Source: Symbiodinium natans (taxonomy: Eukaryota > Sar > Dinophyceae > Suessiales > Symbiodiniaceae). From it: 57,220 bases of DNA. Positions 42,961-52,126 of the stretch are shown one piece after another. The first letter of the stretch is position 1; every line of letters starts with the position of its first letter. The position numbers and the translations under genes are program-made. Below the pieces are notes generated by a model. It saw only the letters and a program-made list of their open reading frames with translations, did no database searches and was not told the origin of the DNA. The stretch lies in the NCBI GenBank assembly GCA_905221605.1, contig CAJNDS010000864.1, positions 1-57,220 of the forward strand. The letters run 5' to 3'.

Positions 42961-43780
42961 AGCGAAGGAAACGCCATCAGAACAGCACAAGGAACGCCAC
43001 GCCGAAACGACAAACCCTTTTCGCCTTGACGTCTTCATGGTCTTCGGCCTCACCATCGCCAGCCTCAGCTCTTCAGGACATACGCTTAACACTGAATTTC
43101 CTGTCGGTCTCGGCTTCCCGCCTTGGCCCTGCGTGCGACCAGCAAGCTCTGTGCCCATATTCCCGGAGGAACCGACCTCGCGCTGGCTTGCGGATCTTCG
43201 GCGTTCCATGCCATACATCACATCCCACCTTGGAAACTGCACGGCCCCCGCTCCTAGCAAAGCCCGCGCCGTCTGCGTTGCTCGCCTGGGGCTGCTCGGG
43301 AAACCCTCTAACACTGTTCAAAGCACTGGTCTTAGGCTCTGGCAGAGACACCCAGAGCAGCGCCAGTAGCACCACAGCGCGCCCGACCTTGCGCGATGTT
43401 GCTGCAGGCCGGCTCATGGCGGCAATCGTCCTAGCTGTCCTCTGGCTCGAGCAAAAGCACTGCAATCTGCATGAACGAATGGTCGAGCTCCCCCTATTTC
43501 AGTCACGGGCCAAGTGTTTAATTAACCAACTGCAATTCAACATGCGAAGCAGTTGCAAGTGTGCACAGGCAACTGCTGCAAGATGCCTCGGTCGGGGTTC
43601 TCGACCGGGATCGGGCCTTGCGGCGGCACACTCCCCAAAGCCCATGAAATCTGAAGCCTTGCCACTTGCAAAAGCCCGTGAAATGTGAAACCCTGGCCCC
43701 AGTCTCAGGGTGGGAGCAAGGTGGGGGTGGGAGGGCCTGGTGGGCAGTGAAGGGCCTGTAATCTTTCGAGCGCCCTGGCC
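42961..43780. other. No gene supported
   Basis: Open frames exist on both strands with conflicting sequence and no recognisable domain. It is GC-rich and runs into the minisatellite on its right. Confidence 0.4.
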
Positions 43781-43789
43781 GGCGCCCCG

Positions 43790-44660
43790 TCACACGTGTG
43801 GCCCACCTGCGTGACCCGACGTCTGTGCGGCCCCGCGTGCCCCCGTGACCCTGTGACCGGTCACCCCTGACCGCGTGACCCCGTGACCCCGTGCCCCCGT
43901 GACCCCCCGTAACCCCGTAACCCCCCGTGCCCCCCGTAACCCGTAACCGCGTGATCCCGTGACCCCATGAGCCTCCCGCACCCCCGTGACGCCGTGACCC
44001 TGTGACCCCGTGACCCCCCCCCCGGACCCCCGTGACCCCGTGACCCCGTGACCCCCGTGACCCCGTGTGAGCCCCCGACCCCCCGTGACCCCGTGACCCT
44101 GTGACCCTGTCAGCCCCCCGGACCCCCGTGACCCCGTGACCCCGTGACCCGCGTGTGAGCCCCCCGCCCCCCGTGACCCCTGGACCTGTGACACCTGTGA
44201 CCCCCCGGACCCTCTGAACCCCCGTGACCCCGGGACCCCGTGACCCGTGCGAGCCCCCGACCCCCCCGTGACCCCCGTGCCTGTGACCCCTGTCAGCCCC
44301 CCGTACCCCCGTGACCGCGTTACCCCTTTTAGCCCCCGACCCCCCTTTACCCCGTGACCCTGTGACCCTGTCAGCCCCCCTGACCCCCTGAACCCCGTGA
44401 CCCGTGACCCGTGACCCCGCGCCCCCCGTGACCCCGTGACCCTGTGACCCTGAGCCCCCCAACCCCCGTGACCCCGTGACCCCGTGCCCCCGTGTGAGCC
44501 CCCCGACCCCCCGTGACCCCGTGACCCCGTGAGCCCCCGGACCGCCTGTGACGCCGTGACCCCGTGACCCCGTGACCCTGTGAGCCCCCCAAACCCCCGT
44601 GACCCCGTGACCCCGTGTGAGCCCCCCGACCCCCCGTGACCCCGTGACCCGTGACCCCCC
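43790..44660. repeat. GTGACCCC minisatellite (left arm)
   Basis: The octamer (C)GTGACCCC recurs dozens of times, often two or three in a row and then GTG(T)GAGCCCCCCGACCCCC. It forms irregular units of about 35-60 bases. Frames without stops are a consequence of the repeat. The right arm carries the reverse complement. Confidence 0.9.
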
Positions 44661-44684
44661 CCCCCATGGTCCCCCATCACAATC

Positions 44685-45450
44685 TCGACTCAAAAGGGTC
44701 ACGGGGTCACGGGGTCACGCCTCCCATTCCCGACTCAAAAGGGTCACGGGGTCACGGGGTCACGCCTCCCATTCCCGACTCAAAAGGGTCACGGGGTCAC
44801 GGGGTCACGCCTCCCATTCCCGACTCAAAAGGGTCACGGGTCACGTCACGGGGTCACTCCCATTCCCGACTCAAAAGGGTCAGGGGTCACGGGGTCACGC
44901 TTCCCATTCCCTACTCAAAAGGGTCACGGGGTCACGGGTCACGCCTCCCATTCCCGACCTCAAAAGGGTCACGGGGTCACGGGGTCACGCCTCCCATTCC
45001 GACTCAAAAGGTCACGGGGTCACGGGGTCACGCCTCCCATTCCCGACTCAAAGGGTCACGGGTCACGGGTCACCCTCCATTCCCGACTCAAAAGGTCACG
45101 GTCACGGTCACGTCCCATCCCCACTCAAAAGGGTCACGGTCACGGGGTCACCCTCCATCCCGACTCAAAGGGTCACGGGGTCACGGGGGGGTCCCATTCC
45201 GACTCAAAAGGGTCACGGGGTCACGGGGTCACGCCTCCCATTCCCGACTCAAAAAGGTCACGGGGTCACGGGGTCACGCCTCCCATTCCCGACTCAAAAG
45301 GGTCACAGGGTCACGGGGTCACGCCTCCCATTCCCGACTCAAAAGGGGTCACGGGGTCACGGGGTCACGCCTCCCATTCCCGACTCAAAAAGGTCACGGG
45401 GTCACGCCTTCAGTTTTCCAAGAGCCTTCAAAAGGGGGTCACGGGGTTAC
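44685..45450. repeat. 45-base tandem array with GGGTCACG core (right arm)
   Basis: The unit is GACTCAAAA, then three copies of GGGTCACG, then CCTCCCATTCCC, 45 bases in all. About fourteen copies are present with small deletions, and the array decays near 45410. The unit length being a multiple of three makes a long false frame with a 15-residue peptide repeat. Its core is the reverse complement of the left arm's octamer. Confidence 0.92.
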
Positions 45451-45654
45451 GTTACTTCACTCAACCCACGCTCACTCGGAGCACCCGCCTTGTGGCTCGA
45501 AGATCGCGCCACTTGAAAAAGTCTCCTCAAGACGCGGATTTAAGGCACTGGGCAGGCACGGCGCAGCACTCCCGAAGCATGTGTTCCCTAAATTAGGCCC
45601 TAAATCCATACACTGTCCTCTTGAGGCACACAACCCCAACCACAACACCAAAGC

Positions 45655-45860
45655 ACTTCACCCCTAAACCCTAAATACGCCTTTGGTGGAATCGAAGATG
45701 GCGGCGAGGACGAAGCTTTCGATGAGCGCCTGGCCGCAAGAGGGGGGAGAGGAGGGGGCCTAAGCCTGCGAACAAAACCCGACCCCGAAACCTTGCAGCA
45801 CAGCACTTCCAGACCTTGCTGCCTCGGAGCCCCCTTGCCTGCAACCCTAAACCCTACCGA
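45655..45860. repeat. Short telomere-like CCCTAAA motifs
   Basis: CCCCTAAACCCTAAATACGC at about 45660, AACCCTAAACCCTACC near 45843 and CAACCTAAACCCTGAAACC near 46066. CCCTAAA is the plant and dinoflagellate type telomere heptamer, but only one to two units occur at each place, so this is not a telomere. Confidence 0.5.
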
Positions 45861-46500
45861 CCCTGAAGCCTCTGTGGAACCCGGCTCGCGGCAACGAAGA
45901 CGCTGACGAGGAGCACCTGATCACACGAGGGCCTGGGGATTCCAGGAAGGGCGGGGGGGAAGCGCACAACACTCTAGGTTACAAGGGGAAGGGACGGGTG
46001 GGGGACAGCACTCCTACCTGCACGCAGTCCGAACCACCTAGCAGCCTCGGAGCCCCTTGCCTGTCAACCTAAACCCTGAAACCTTGCAACACTGCACTTC
46101 CAGACCTCGCTGCCTCAGAACCCCCAACCACCTTCCCAAACAACCCTGAAACCTCTGTGCACCCGGCGTTGGGACACTACCTCTCTGCGTCAGGACTTGT
46201 GTGCTTGCTGCCTTCCTAACATGTGGTAGCTGCTTGTCTGCTGTGAGTGTCCGACTTGAAACATGCATCGTCGGCCATGCTAGCCGTGTGAAAATCAAAA
46301 GCCTACTGCTACATTGACACTTTGAGGAAGCGAGCGCGGCCCAAGCACTCTAGCAAAAAACGCAAAAACAGCAAAAAACATGCCCAAAAAATATGCGAAA
46401 ATCAAGCAAAGTCATGCCAAAATCATGCGAAATCCAGCAAGAACGTGCAAAACAACAATGCCAACGTTTAAGGTTTAGGGTAAATCCTGCGGAGTTTAAG
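45861..46500. other. Non-coding left flank of the viral block
   Basis: Contains two diverged copies of a phrase around CTTGCAGCAC/CTTGCAACAC..ACTTCCAGACC(T/C)(T/C)GCTGCCTC (near 45793 and 46083) and an A-rich stretch with GCAAAAA words at 46340-46460. No gene is seen. Confidence 0.45.
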
Positions 46501-46505
46501 GCAGC

Positions 46506-46553
46506 CTGCTCGCCCTAGAGCAGTGATTTTTAGGCCTGCTCGCCCTGGAGCAG
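46506..46553. repeat. Two tandem hairpins at the left edge of the viral block
   Basis: CTGCTC-GCCCTA-GAGCAG (46506-46523) and CTGCTC-GCCCTG-GAGCAG (46536-46553) are near-identical 6-bp stem hairpins with six-base loops, 30 bases apart. The right one encodes the last residues of the minus-strand ORF; the left one lies just after its stop. They could act as RNA 3'-end structures for that gene or mark the element edge. Confidence 0.5.
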
Positions 46554-47252
46554 TGACGAGTTTCTAGGCCGCTGCCATGCGTCACTGAAAGCCCTCGTGA
46601 TTTTTTCACACTGCTCGTGTTCGGTCATGTTTGCGATTCTGGCCAAACGGCACAGGACCCGTCGCTTGCCTCCTTCGCGCAGGGGCTTCGTGTATTCAAG
46701 CACCAGGTCCGTGACCTTGTGGCCCAGGCGGAGCCTCAAACTTTGGAGGGCTGCTTCCCTCTGTTGCCGGCTGCGCGTCGCTTGGCGGTCGCGCCGGCGA
46801 TCGCAAAAGTCTTGCAGGCAGAGCAAAGTGCCCCGGCTGCACAGAAAGAGATCGGGGATTATCCCGAACACCGCGGTGCCCGAGTCCGGGAACAGCCAGT
46901 CGATTAGTGGGTCTATGGTCAAACTCTCCTCGGTCGCAGTGAGTCTGCTGGGCTGCGGTCTGGGCGGGGGACGTGGCGGCAACGCCATGAAGGCCACGAT
47001 CATCAGCCTCGCCGCCCTCTCGGTTATCCCAAGCTGTTGTGAGGCCTCCGAGGCCCGTCCATGGAAGTTCTTGCGCTCGAGCGGGGCGTCGTCGTGCCAG
47101 GTCGAGATCACCTCTTCCATGAAATTCTTGGGCTGGGGCCGGCGGTTCACGAGATACCGGTCCATGCTTTTGAACCAAGCGCCCGGAAAAAACTCGACCG
47201 GCGAAGGGGGGCCCGCTCGGGCGACGACCTTTTTTCCGGCCGGGGTTTTCAA
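46530..47252 (-). CDS. Viral-block ORF with possible helix-turn-helix
   Basis: A minus-strand frame of 240 codons, divergent from the large replication gene, with only a few bases between the two if read from the TTG at 47252. The first ATG in frame is at 47165 (MDRYLVNRRPQPKNFMEEV). An ATG at 47259 in another frame encodes a basic start (NPGRKKGRRPSG), so the true N-terminus is unsettled and may involve a base change. Residues about 66-86, GRASEASQQLGITERAARLM, have the spacing of a helix-turn-helix. The C-terminal part is Arg-rich and helical. A DNA-binding or regulatory role is possible. No family is recognised. Confidence 0.45.
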   Translation of the reverse strand: MKTPAGKKVVARAGPPSPVEFFPGAWFKSMDRYLVNRRPQPKNFMEEVISTWHDDAPLERKNFHGRASEASQQLGITERAARLMIVAFMALPPRPPPRPQPSRLTATEESLTIDPLIDWLFPDSGTAVFGIIPDLFLCSRGTLLCLQDFCDRRRDRQATRSRQQREAALQSLRLRLGHKVTDLVLEYTKPLREGGKRRVLCRLARIANMTEHEQCEKITRAFSDAWQRPRNSSLLQGEQA

Positions 47253-47257
47253 AAGTC

Positions 47258-50200
47258 ATGAGCTGGGCTCAACAACGAGAAGCGATCAGAATTGCAGCCG
47301 AGGCCGGGGTCAGGGCGAGGACCTCGGCGGCAGGCTCAGAAACCCTTCCTTTGACACACCACCACCTCCGCTACGAGATGCTCAGCCGCCCGAACGGCGA
47401 GCTCACGAGGGCCGACCAGTACTACTACCAACTGATCGGCCGGCCGCCCCCCAGCCGGCAGTACGACCGCAACCAACCCCTCATCCGCGAGGGCCCCAAC
47501 GACTACATCATGCTCCGGGGCGGCGCCAAAAAGCTGCTCCGCAGCCTCCAGCCCAACGGGAACTACCACTTGACCAAGCTCGGGAAGAGCTTCTTCAAGG
47601 ACAAGTGGGTGGACTGGGTGGTGCACGTGCCCGTCATCATCCGCGGCATCCGACGAAACGGCCGGAACCGCGGCATGCCCTACGAGCGCACGAAGCGCCT
47701 GCCCGTCACGGACCTCAACGTCACACTGCCCCGGCAGAGCGAGGGGCCCAAGCGGCCCGGAACCTCAAGGCGTCCGCGCTCGCGCAGCTCGGGAACCCCG
47801 AGCCGAACGACATTATTTGGGAGCTGTCCGATGAGACCTACTACCTGGACGCAACGAAGGAGTGGACCTTCAGCCAGCAGGCCATGCAGGTCGTAGACGA
47901 CCGGGTGGTGGTGGAGACCGTCCTGGATCAGCCCCTGGGGGCTCTGCGGGACGTCTCCTACCAGCTGTACTGCGGCGACGAAATCGAACAGCGGCCGGAC
48001 AAGCTTTGCGTCCCTCGGCAGCTCGCGGAGCTGATGCGGCTGCCGCTGCAGGAGGTGCTTTCGGACTTCGACGCAATCTGCACCAAAAAAACGTGGCGGG
48101 AGCAGGGCGTCACCCCCCGAGAGATCCGGGAATTCTGCCTCTGGCGCCAGGCCCCGATGTTCTACGTGGACTGCCAGGGCCGCCTGCTGGACAAGTACGA
48201 GCCTACCGTCAAGGAGCAGCGGGCCGTGGCCTTCACGAGCTGGAACGGCCACGCCTTCTTCTACAAATCCGCCCGCACCGTCGCGAAGTGCGAGCCGATC
48301 GGGGAGCGGGCCAGGTACCGGGGCGAGAGGAAGCCCGGCGAAACGCCCGAGTTCAAGGATTGGCGGGAGTGGGAGGGCGAGGTCGCCAGCGGTCATTTCT
48401 ACACTGAGGACCTGGAGCAGGTCCGGAGAGAGCTCCTGGCCGAGGGGCACTGCCCGAAGGTGGTCATGCGAAGCATGAGCGAGTGGCGGTGCCTGCGGCT
48501 GAGGGTGCGGGGCGGCGAGGACTGCGTCATCTCCGCCTTCCACGAAGACCTGGATGTGCTGCAGGCCTGGATGGGGCGGCTGGGGCTCCCCTATTGCGGG
48601 CAGCGTCTGGCGGGCGCCGCGAGTGAGGTCTTCCTTCACCTTCTCAAGGCCCGCCGCGATCCGCCCGGATCTCGGCAAGCCCTGCTCGCGGAGCAGGACC
48701 ACCAGTGCAAGCTCTGCGCGGCCCCCATCACTGCAACCACGTGCGAGTTGGACCACATCGTCCCCGTGCACCAGTCCTTCGCCGCACAGGCCCAGAACCT
48801 CCAGGCACTGTGCCTCGAGTGCCACCGGAACAAGACGGCCCTGGAGTCCTCGCACGCCACGACACTGGAGTCGCGCTTCAGCCGGCGGGCTTACGAGCAG
48901 TACGTGGAATCGCCTCGACTCCCGCCGCTCGTCTTCAAGCTCAACAGCCACAAGCCGGACCACATCTGCCACGGTATAGACGTGGTGCGGTGCCGCAAGA
49001 ACGGTCTGGCCCACGCCAAGTTCCCGGCGCCCATCTTCTGCCCCAAGGACAACGTTGAGCAAGCCCGCGAAGGGCACCTGGCGGACCTGACCTACGTGAG
49101 GCTCCGGGAGGACGGGCGTTGGGCGGCGTTCAAGCAGCTCCCCTACGTCGGCCAGGGCTGGTACGCCAAGCCTGCGGTGGCCTACATGCTGGAAAAGGGC
49201 CTTGCGACATGGAGCGACTTCGTGCACAGCCTGGACGCCACGGCGCACGTGGACCAGGAGTCCGTGGCTCAGGCCCTGCAGAAAATGGAGGCGGCTTGGC
49301 CAGAGGGAGAGGAGCACTACGCGAAGCTGTCGGTGAATGCCCTCATCGGGCTCTGGGCACGCAACATGAACCTCATCTACACCATGCGCACCAGCAACCA
49401 CCAGTTCGACGGCTCCGGGTGCCAGCACCGGGAGCTGTTCCTGGACGCCGCGGGTGGGATGCACTGGGATCACATCTACGTGACGCAGTTGTTGTCCAAC
49501 CGGAGCTGCCGGCCCGTGCACGACTTCGTGATGGCCTCGGAGTACGTCGCCGTCTCCAGAATCCGGGATGCACTCGCAACCGTGCCGTCGAGGTACCTGA
49601 AGGCCGTCAAAACGGACTGCGTCGTTTTTCAGGACCTGCCCAAAAAGTTCCAGGGCCTCGTGGACAGCCTGGTCCGCGAAAGGCATCCCGACGGCACGCC
49701 CGTGTACCGATGCGAGGAGGTCAAGGGCCTCGAAGGCCAGTATCGGATCCCCCGAATCGAGGCGGAGTGGATGTGCAACATTGACGCCTGGAAGGTCGCG
49801 GAGGACCCTGTGCTCCACTGCCTCGAGGGCGGGAGCCTGCTGCTGACCGGCTACCCGGGCACCGGGAAGACCCACCTGGCGCGCCAGATCGTGACCGCCC
49901 TCCGGGAAGAAGGGTACAAGGTGAAGATCATCACGAAGACCCACTCCTCCGTGCAGAACTTTGGAATGCAGGCGGAAACGGCCGACCACTGGGTGCGGAG
50001 CACCGTCCGGAACGGCTACTGCAACATCGACTGGCTGGTGGTGGAGGAGATTACGCAGCTCGACACGGGGCTGTGGAACGACGTCACCTGCGTCTCCATG
50101 AACCGCAAGGTCAAGTTCCTGCTGCTCGGCGACTTCCGCCAGTTCCCCGCCGTCATGGACAACTTCGCGGGCACCCCGGTGCAGCGGGAGCTCAAGCACT

Positions 50201-50814
50201 GCCAGCTGCTCCACGACCTCACCGACGGCTGGCACCACGAGCTCACCGAGAACAGGAGGAGCGACCCGGGCATCTTCGACTTCCTCCGGTGGCTCCGCGT
50301 CGACGAGCCCCGGGAGCAGTCCCTCCCGGAAGCGGTCCGGGCGGCCCAGGAAAGGTTTCCGCGGCAAGGCGAGCCCGACGTCAGCCTGGTCATCTCCCAC
50401 GCCCACCGCATCAGGATCAACGCGCGGGACAACCGTCGTCTGGCCCCGCCGGAAGCTGTGACGATCGAGTACACCGGCACCGGCCCGACGACCACCAACA
50501 TGCCGCAGACCATGCGGGTCTGGCCCGGCCTGAAGCTCATCGGCGTCGGCGGCCGCGTGACCAAAGGCATCTACGTGCATGTGGCCGAAGTGGGCCCCGA
50601 GAAGATCGTCTTGGACGGCGGCGACTCCTTCACCCACGCCGCCCTCCTGAAACACACCCGGCTGTGCCACGCCATCACCTACGCCTCGTGTCAAGGCCTG
50701 ACGCTCGAAGGGCGGGTCTTCCTATGCGACACCGAGAGTCCACACTTCACCCTCAAGCACCTATATGTGGGGAGCAGCAGGGCCACCAGCAGCGAGCTCC
50801 TGAGCGTGCTCTAG
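47258..50814 (+). CDS. Giant replication protein: PolB-like palm, HNH, SF1 helicase
   Basis: Starts at ATG 47258 (MSWAQQREAIRIAAEAG). Sense moves by one base (-1) at about 47741-47761 and then runs open to TAG 50814, about 1,185 residues. HNH module: CKLC near 484, CELDHIVPVHQ near 496, NLQALCLECHRNKT near 513-526. Divergent family-B-like palm motifs follow: A GIDVVRCRKNGLAH near 572, B KLSVNALIG near 690, C VKTDCVVF near 785. The C-terminal superfamily 1 (Pif1/RecD/Dda-type) helicase has Walker A GYPGTGKT (864-871), Walker B DWLVVEEITQ, motif III LLLGDFRQFP, and the ending YVGSSRATS. It probably replicates the viral genome. Palm assignment rests on three motifs and needs a profile search; HNH and helicase are clear. 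The frame change is either decay or sequencing error. Confidence 0.72.
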
Positions 50815-51368
50815 AACGGACACTGAAAGGCCGGGGCTTCGGCCTCTCTGAGCTGCAGGTCCGTCACTTCCATCAGAAGCCCGCACTGGCCCGACATGAG
50901 CCACACCTGGCGCAAATCTGCGCGCACCTTGCATTCCCGACCGGCCAGGTCGCCAGGATCCTCCAGCGGCTGCTGGTCGGCGTCCCAGAAGCGGACTCGG
51001 GACAAATCGACCTTGAGCTTGATGAAGCTGTTCCCGCGGGAGGAGGTCTTGAGGTAGGACACGAAGCGACCCTCCACGTCCGACGCGGTGAGGTAGCGGC
51101 CGAAGATTTTAGAGTCGTGGAGGCATCGCTGGGTCAGCTGGCCCTTGATGTCCTTCTCGATCGCCTCCAGGTCTGCCTTGGCGGCCTCGTTCTGCTCGAG
51201 ACACAGGGGGAGTCGCCGGGCTTCCGTCTCGCTGCCGTAGGGGCTGGGGTGCCACAAGATGCGCAGCCACTCGCGGGACCGCCAGGCCTCCGCGCACACC
51301 GGGAAGAACTTGCCGCCACGCTGGTTGGTCGTAAGCTCACCGAGCTTGAGTACCGTTTTGGGCTCCAT
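50811..51368 (-). CDS. Convergent small protein, ssDNA-binding candidate
   Basis: A 185-codon minus-strand frame from ATG 51368 (MEPKTVLKLGELTTNQRGGK), convergent with the replication gene. The two stop codons overlap, sharing the palindrome CTAG at 50811-50814. The C-terminal half (SYLKTSSRGNSFIKLKVDLS, VRADLRQVWLMSGQCGLLME) shows alternating strands and ends ..VTDLQLRE, with an acidic/Pro tail, as in many viral OB-fold single-strand DNA-binding proteins. A charged helix LEAIEKDIKGQL precedes it. The SSB idea is inference from shape and from proximity to a polymerase. No diagnostic motif is present. Confidence 0.5.
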   Translation of the reverse strand: MEPKTVLKLGELTTNQRGGKFFPVCAEAWRSREWLRILWHPSPYGSETEARRLPLCLEQNEAAKADLEAIEKDIKGQLTQRCLHDSKIFGRYLTASDVEGRFVSYLKTSSRGNSFIKLKVDLSRVRFWDADQQPLEDPGDLAGRECKVRADLRQVWLMSGQCGLLMEVTDLQLREAEAPAFQCPF

Positions 51369-51375
51369 CGCTCCT

Positions 51376-51400
51376 TCTTTTTTTCACGACAAGAAAAAAA
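51376..51400 (+). promoter_or_regulatory. A/T-rich leader before viral genes
   Basis: CTTTTTTTCACGACAAGAAA directly precedes the ATG of the small membrane ORF and separates it from the divergent 185-codon gene. A similar A-rich leader (AAAAAAAATAATTGGGAAAG) precedes the AT-hook gene at 53812-53832. In an otherwise GC-rich block these A runs stand out and may be promoter or 5' UTR signals. Confidence 0.3.
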
Positions 51401-51562
51401 ATGCCGGCCACCGTCTCCACCGCGGAGTGCGGGGTGGCCCTGCTGGCGTGCTTGCTGGTCCTGTGGGCCTTTTCTTTTCCTTCAACAAATGAGACTCCTG
51501 GAACTCTTCAGCGGCACGGGGTCGGTCGGACGTGCCTTCGGCTGGGAGGTAACGAGTCTTGA
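51401..51562 (+). CDS. Small ORF with one membrane segment
   Basis: ATG at 51401 follows an A8 run. The 53-residue product starts MPATVSTAECG and has one strongly hydrophobic segment, VALLACLLVLWAFSF (about residues 12-26), then a polar tail with an NET glycosylation-type sequon. It overlaps the first 74 bases of the methyltransferase in another frame. Small membrane proteins are frequent in polinton-like and other dsDNA virus genomes, but no homologue can be named. Coding is uncertain because of length and overlap. Confidence 0.35.
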   Translation: MPATVSTAECGVALLACLLVLWAFSFPSTNETPGTLQRHGVGRTCLRLGGNES

Positions 51563-52126
51563 CAACAACCCAAAAGCCAGCCCAACCATCTGCTCCGACA
51601 TCCTGCAATGGGACTACAAGGCCTTCGAGCCCGGGCACTTCGACGCAGTGTGGGCCTCGCCCTGCTGCACCGAGTTCAGCATCGCACTCAAGAAGCGCCC
51701 CCGCAACCTGCCGCTCGGAGATGCCCTGGTGCTCAAGACCCTGGAGGTCATAACTACCTCAAGCCTCGGTGGTGGGCCATCGAAAACCCGAGCACCGGGC
51801 GCCTCAAAACCTGCCCCTACATGCAGGGCCTCCACTGGGACAAGGTAACGTACTGCAAGTACGGCTTCCGCTACAAGAAGCCCACGGCCATCTGGCACAA
51901 CCTGCCCTGGACCCCCTCCCAGGGGCCCTGCCGCAAGGGCGACCGCTGCGAGGCCTTCCAAGGAACGCGTCACCCAGAGGCAGCGCAGCGAGGGCCCACC
52001 AAGGGGCGGCAGGGGAGCAACTCGCGGGACCAGCTCTACTCCATCCCGCCTGCGCTGTGCGACGAGATCGCCGCGAGCGCAACACTTGGGTTAAATGGGC
52101 AAGGTGCGTCTCTTCAAGACGCCTGA
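51489..52126 (+). CDS. C5-cytosine DNA methyltransferase, frame-shifted
   Basis: Starts ATG 51489 with motif I LLELFSGTGSVGRAF, then NNPKASPTICSDILQWDY and motif IV WASPCCTEFS, whose Cys after Pro is the expected nucleophile (family knowledge). At about 51752 sense moves by -1; the second part has WWAIENPSTGRLK (motif VI, ENP), VTYCKYGFRYKKPTAIWHNL and a Cys/His-containing tail. Total about 212 residues, short like phage-type C5 methylases. The 3' end overlaps the ATPase start by 32 bases. It transfers methyl from S-adenosylmethionine to cytosine and could protect or mark viral DNA. As written it is interrupted; one missing base in the AA at 51752-51753 would explain it. Confidence 0.72.

Noticed and set aside
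44685-45450. CRISPR-like regular repeats
   Set aside because: The units abut directly without unique spacers and the sequence looks eukaryotic; it is a minisatellite.
43518-45667. Long open frames of 300-390 codons on both strands
   Set aside because: They are translations of the GTGACCCC/GGGTCACG minisatellite; a 45-base unit keeps the frame open automatically.
46530-47252. Integrase for the viral element
   Set aside because: No DDE triad or tyrosine recombinase R-H-R-Y pattern is present; only a possible helix-turn-helix.
46597-47257. Upstream extension of the replication gene's second frame
   Set aside because: The sequence there is Arg/Ser/Pro noise, while the minus strand has a protein-like frame and the real start is ATG 47258 in another frame.
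47680-50694. A 1,004-codon frame on the minus strand
   Set aside because: It is the antisense shadow of the replication gene, caused by high GC and codon bias; the plus strand has clear HNH and helicase motifs.
51740-51760. Programmed -1 frameshift in the methyltransferase
   Set aside because: There is no X-XXY-YYZ slippery heptamer; the bases around ATAACTAC fit a simple lost base better.
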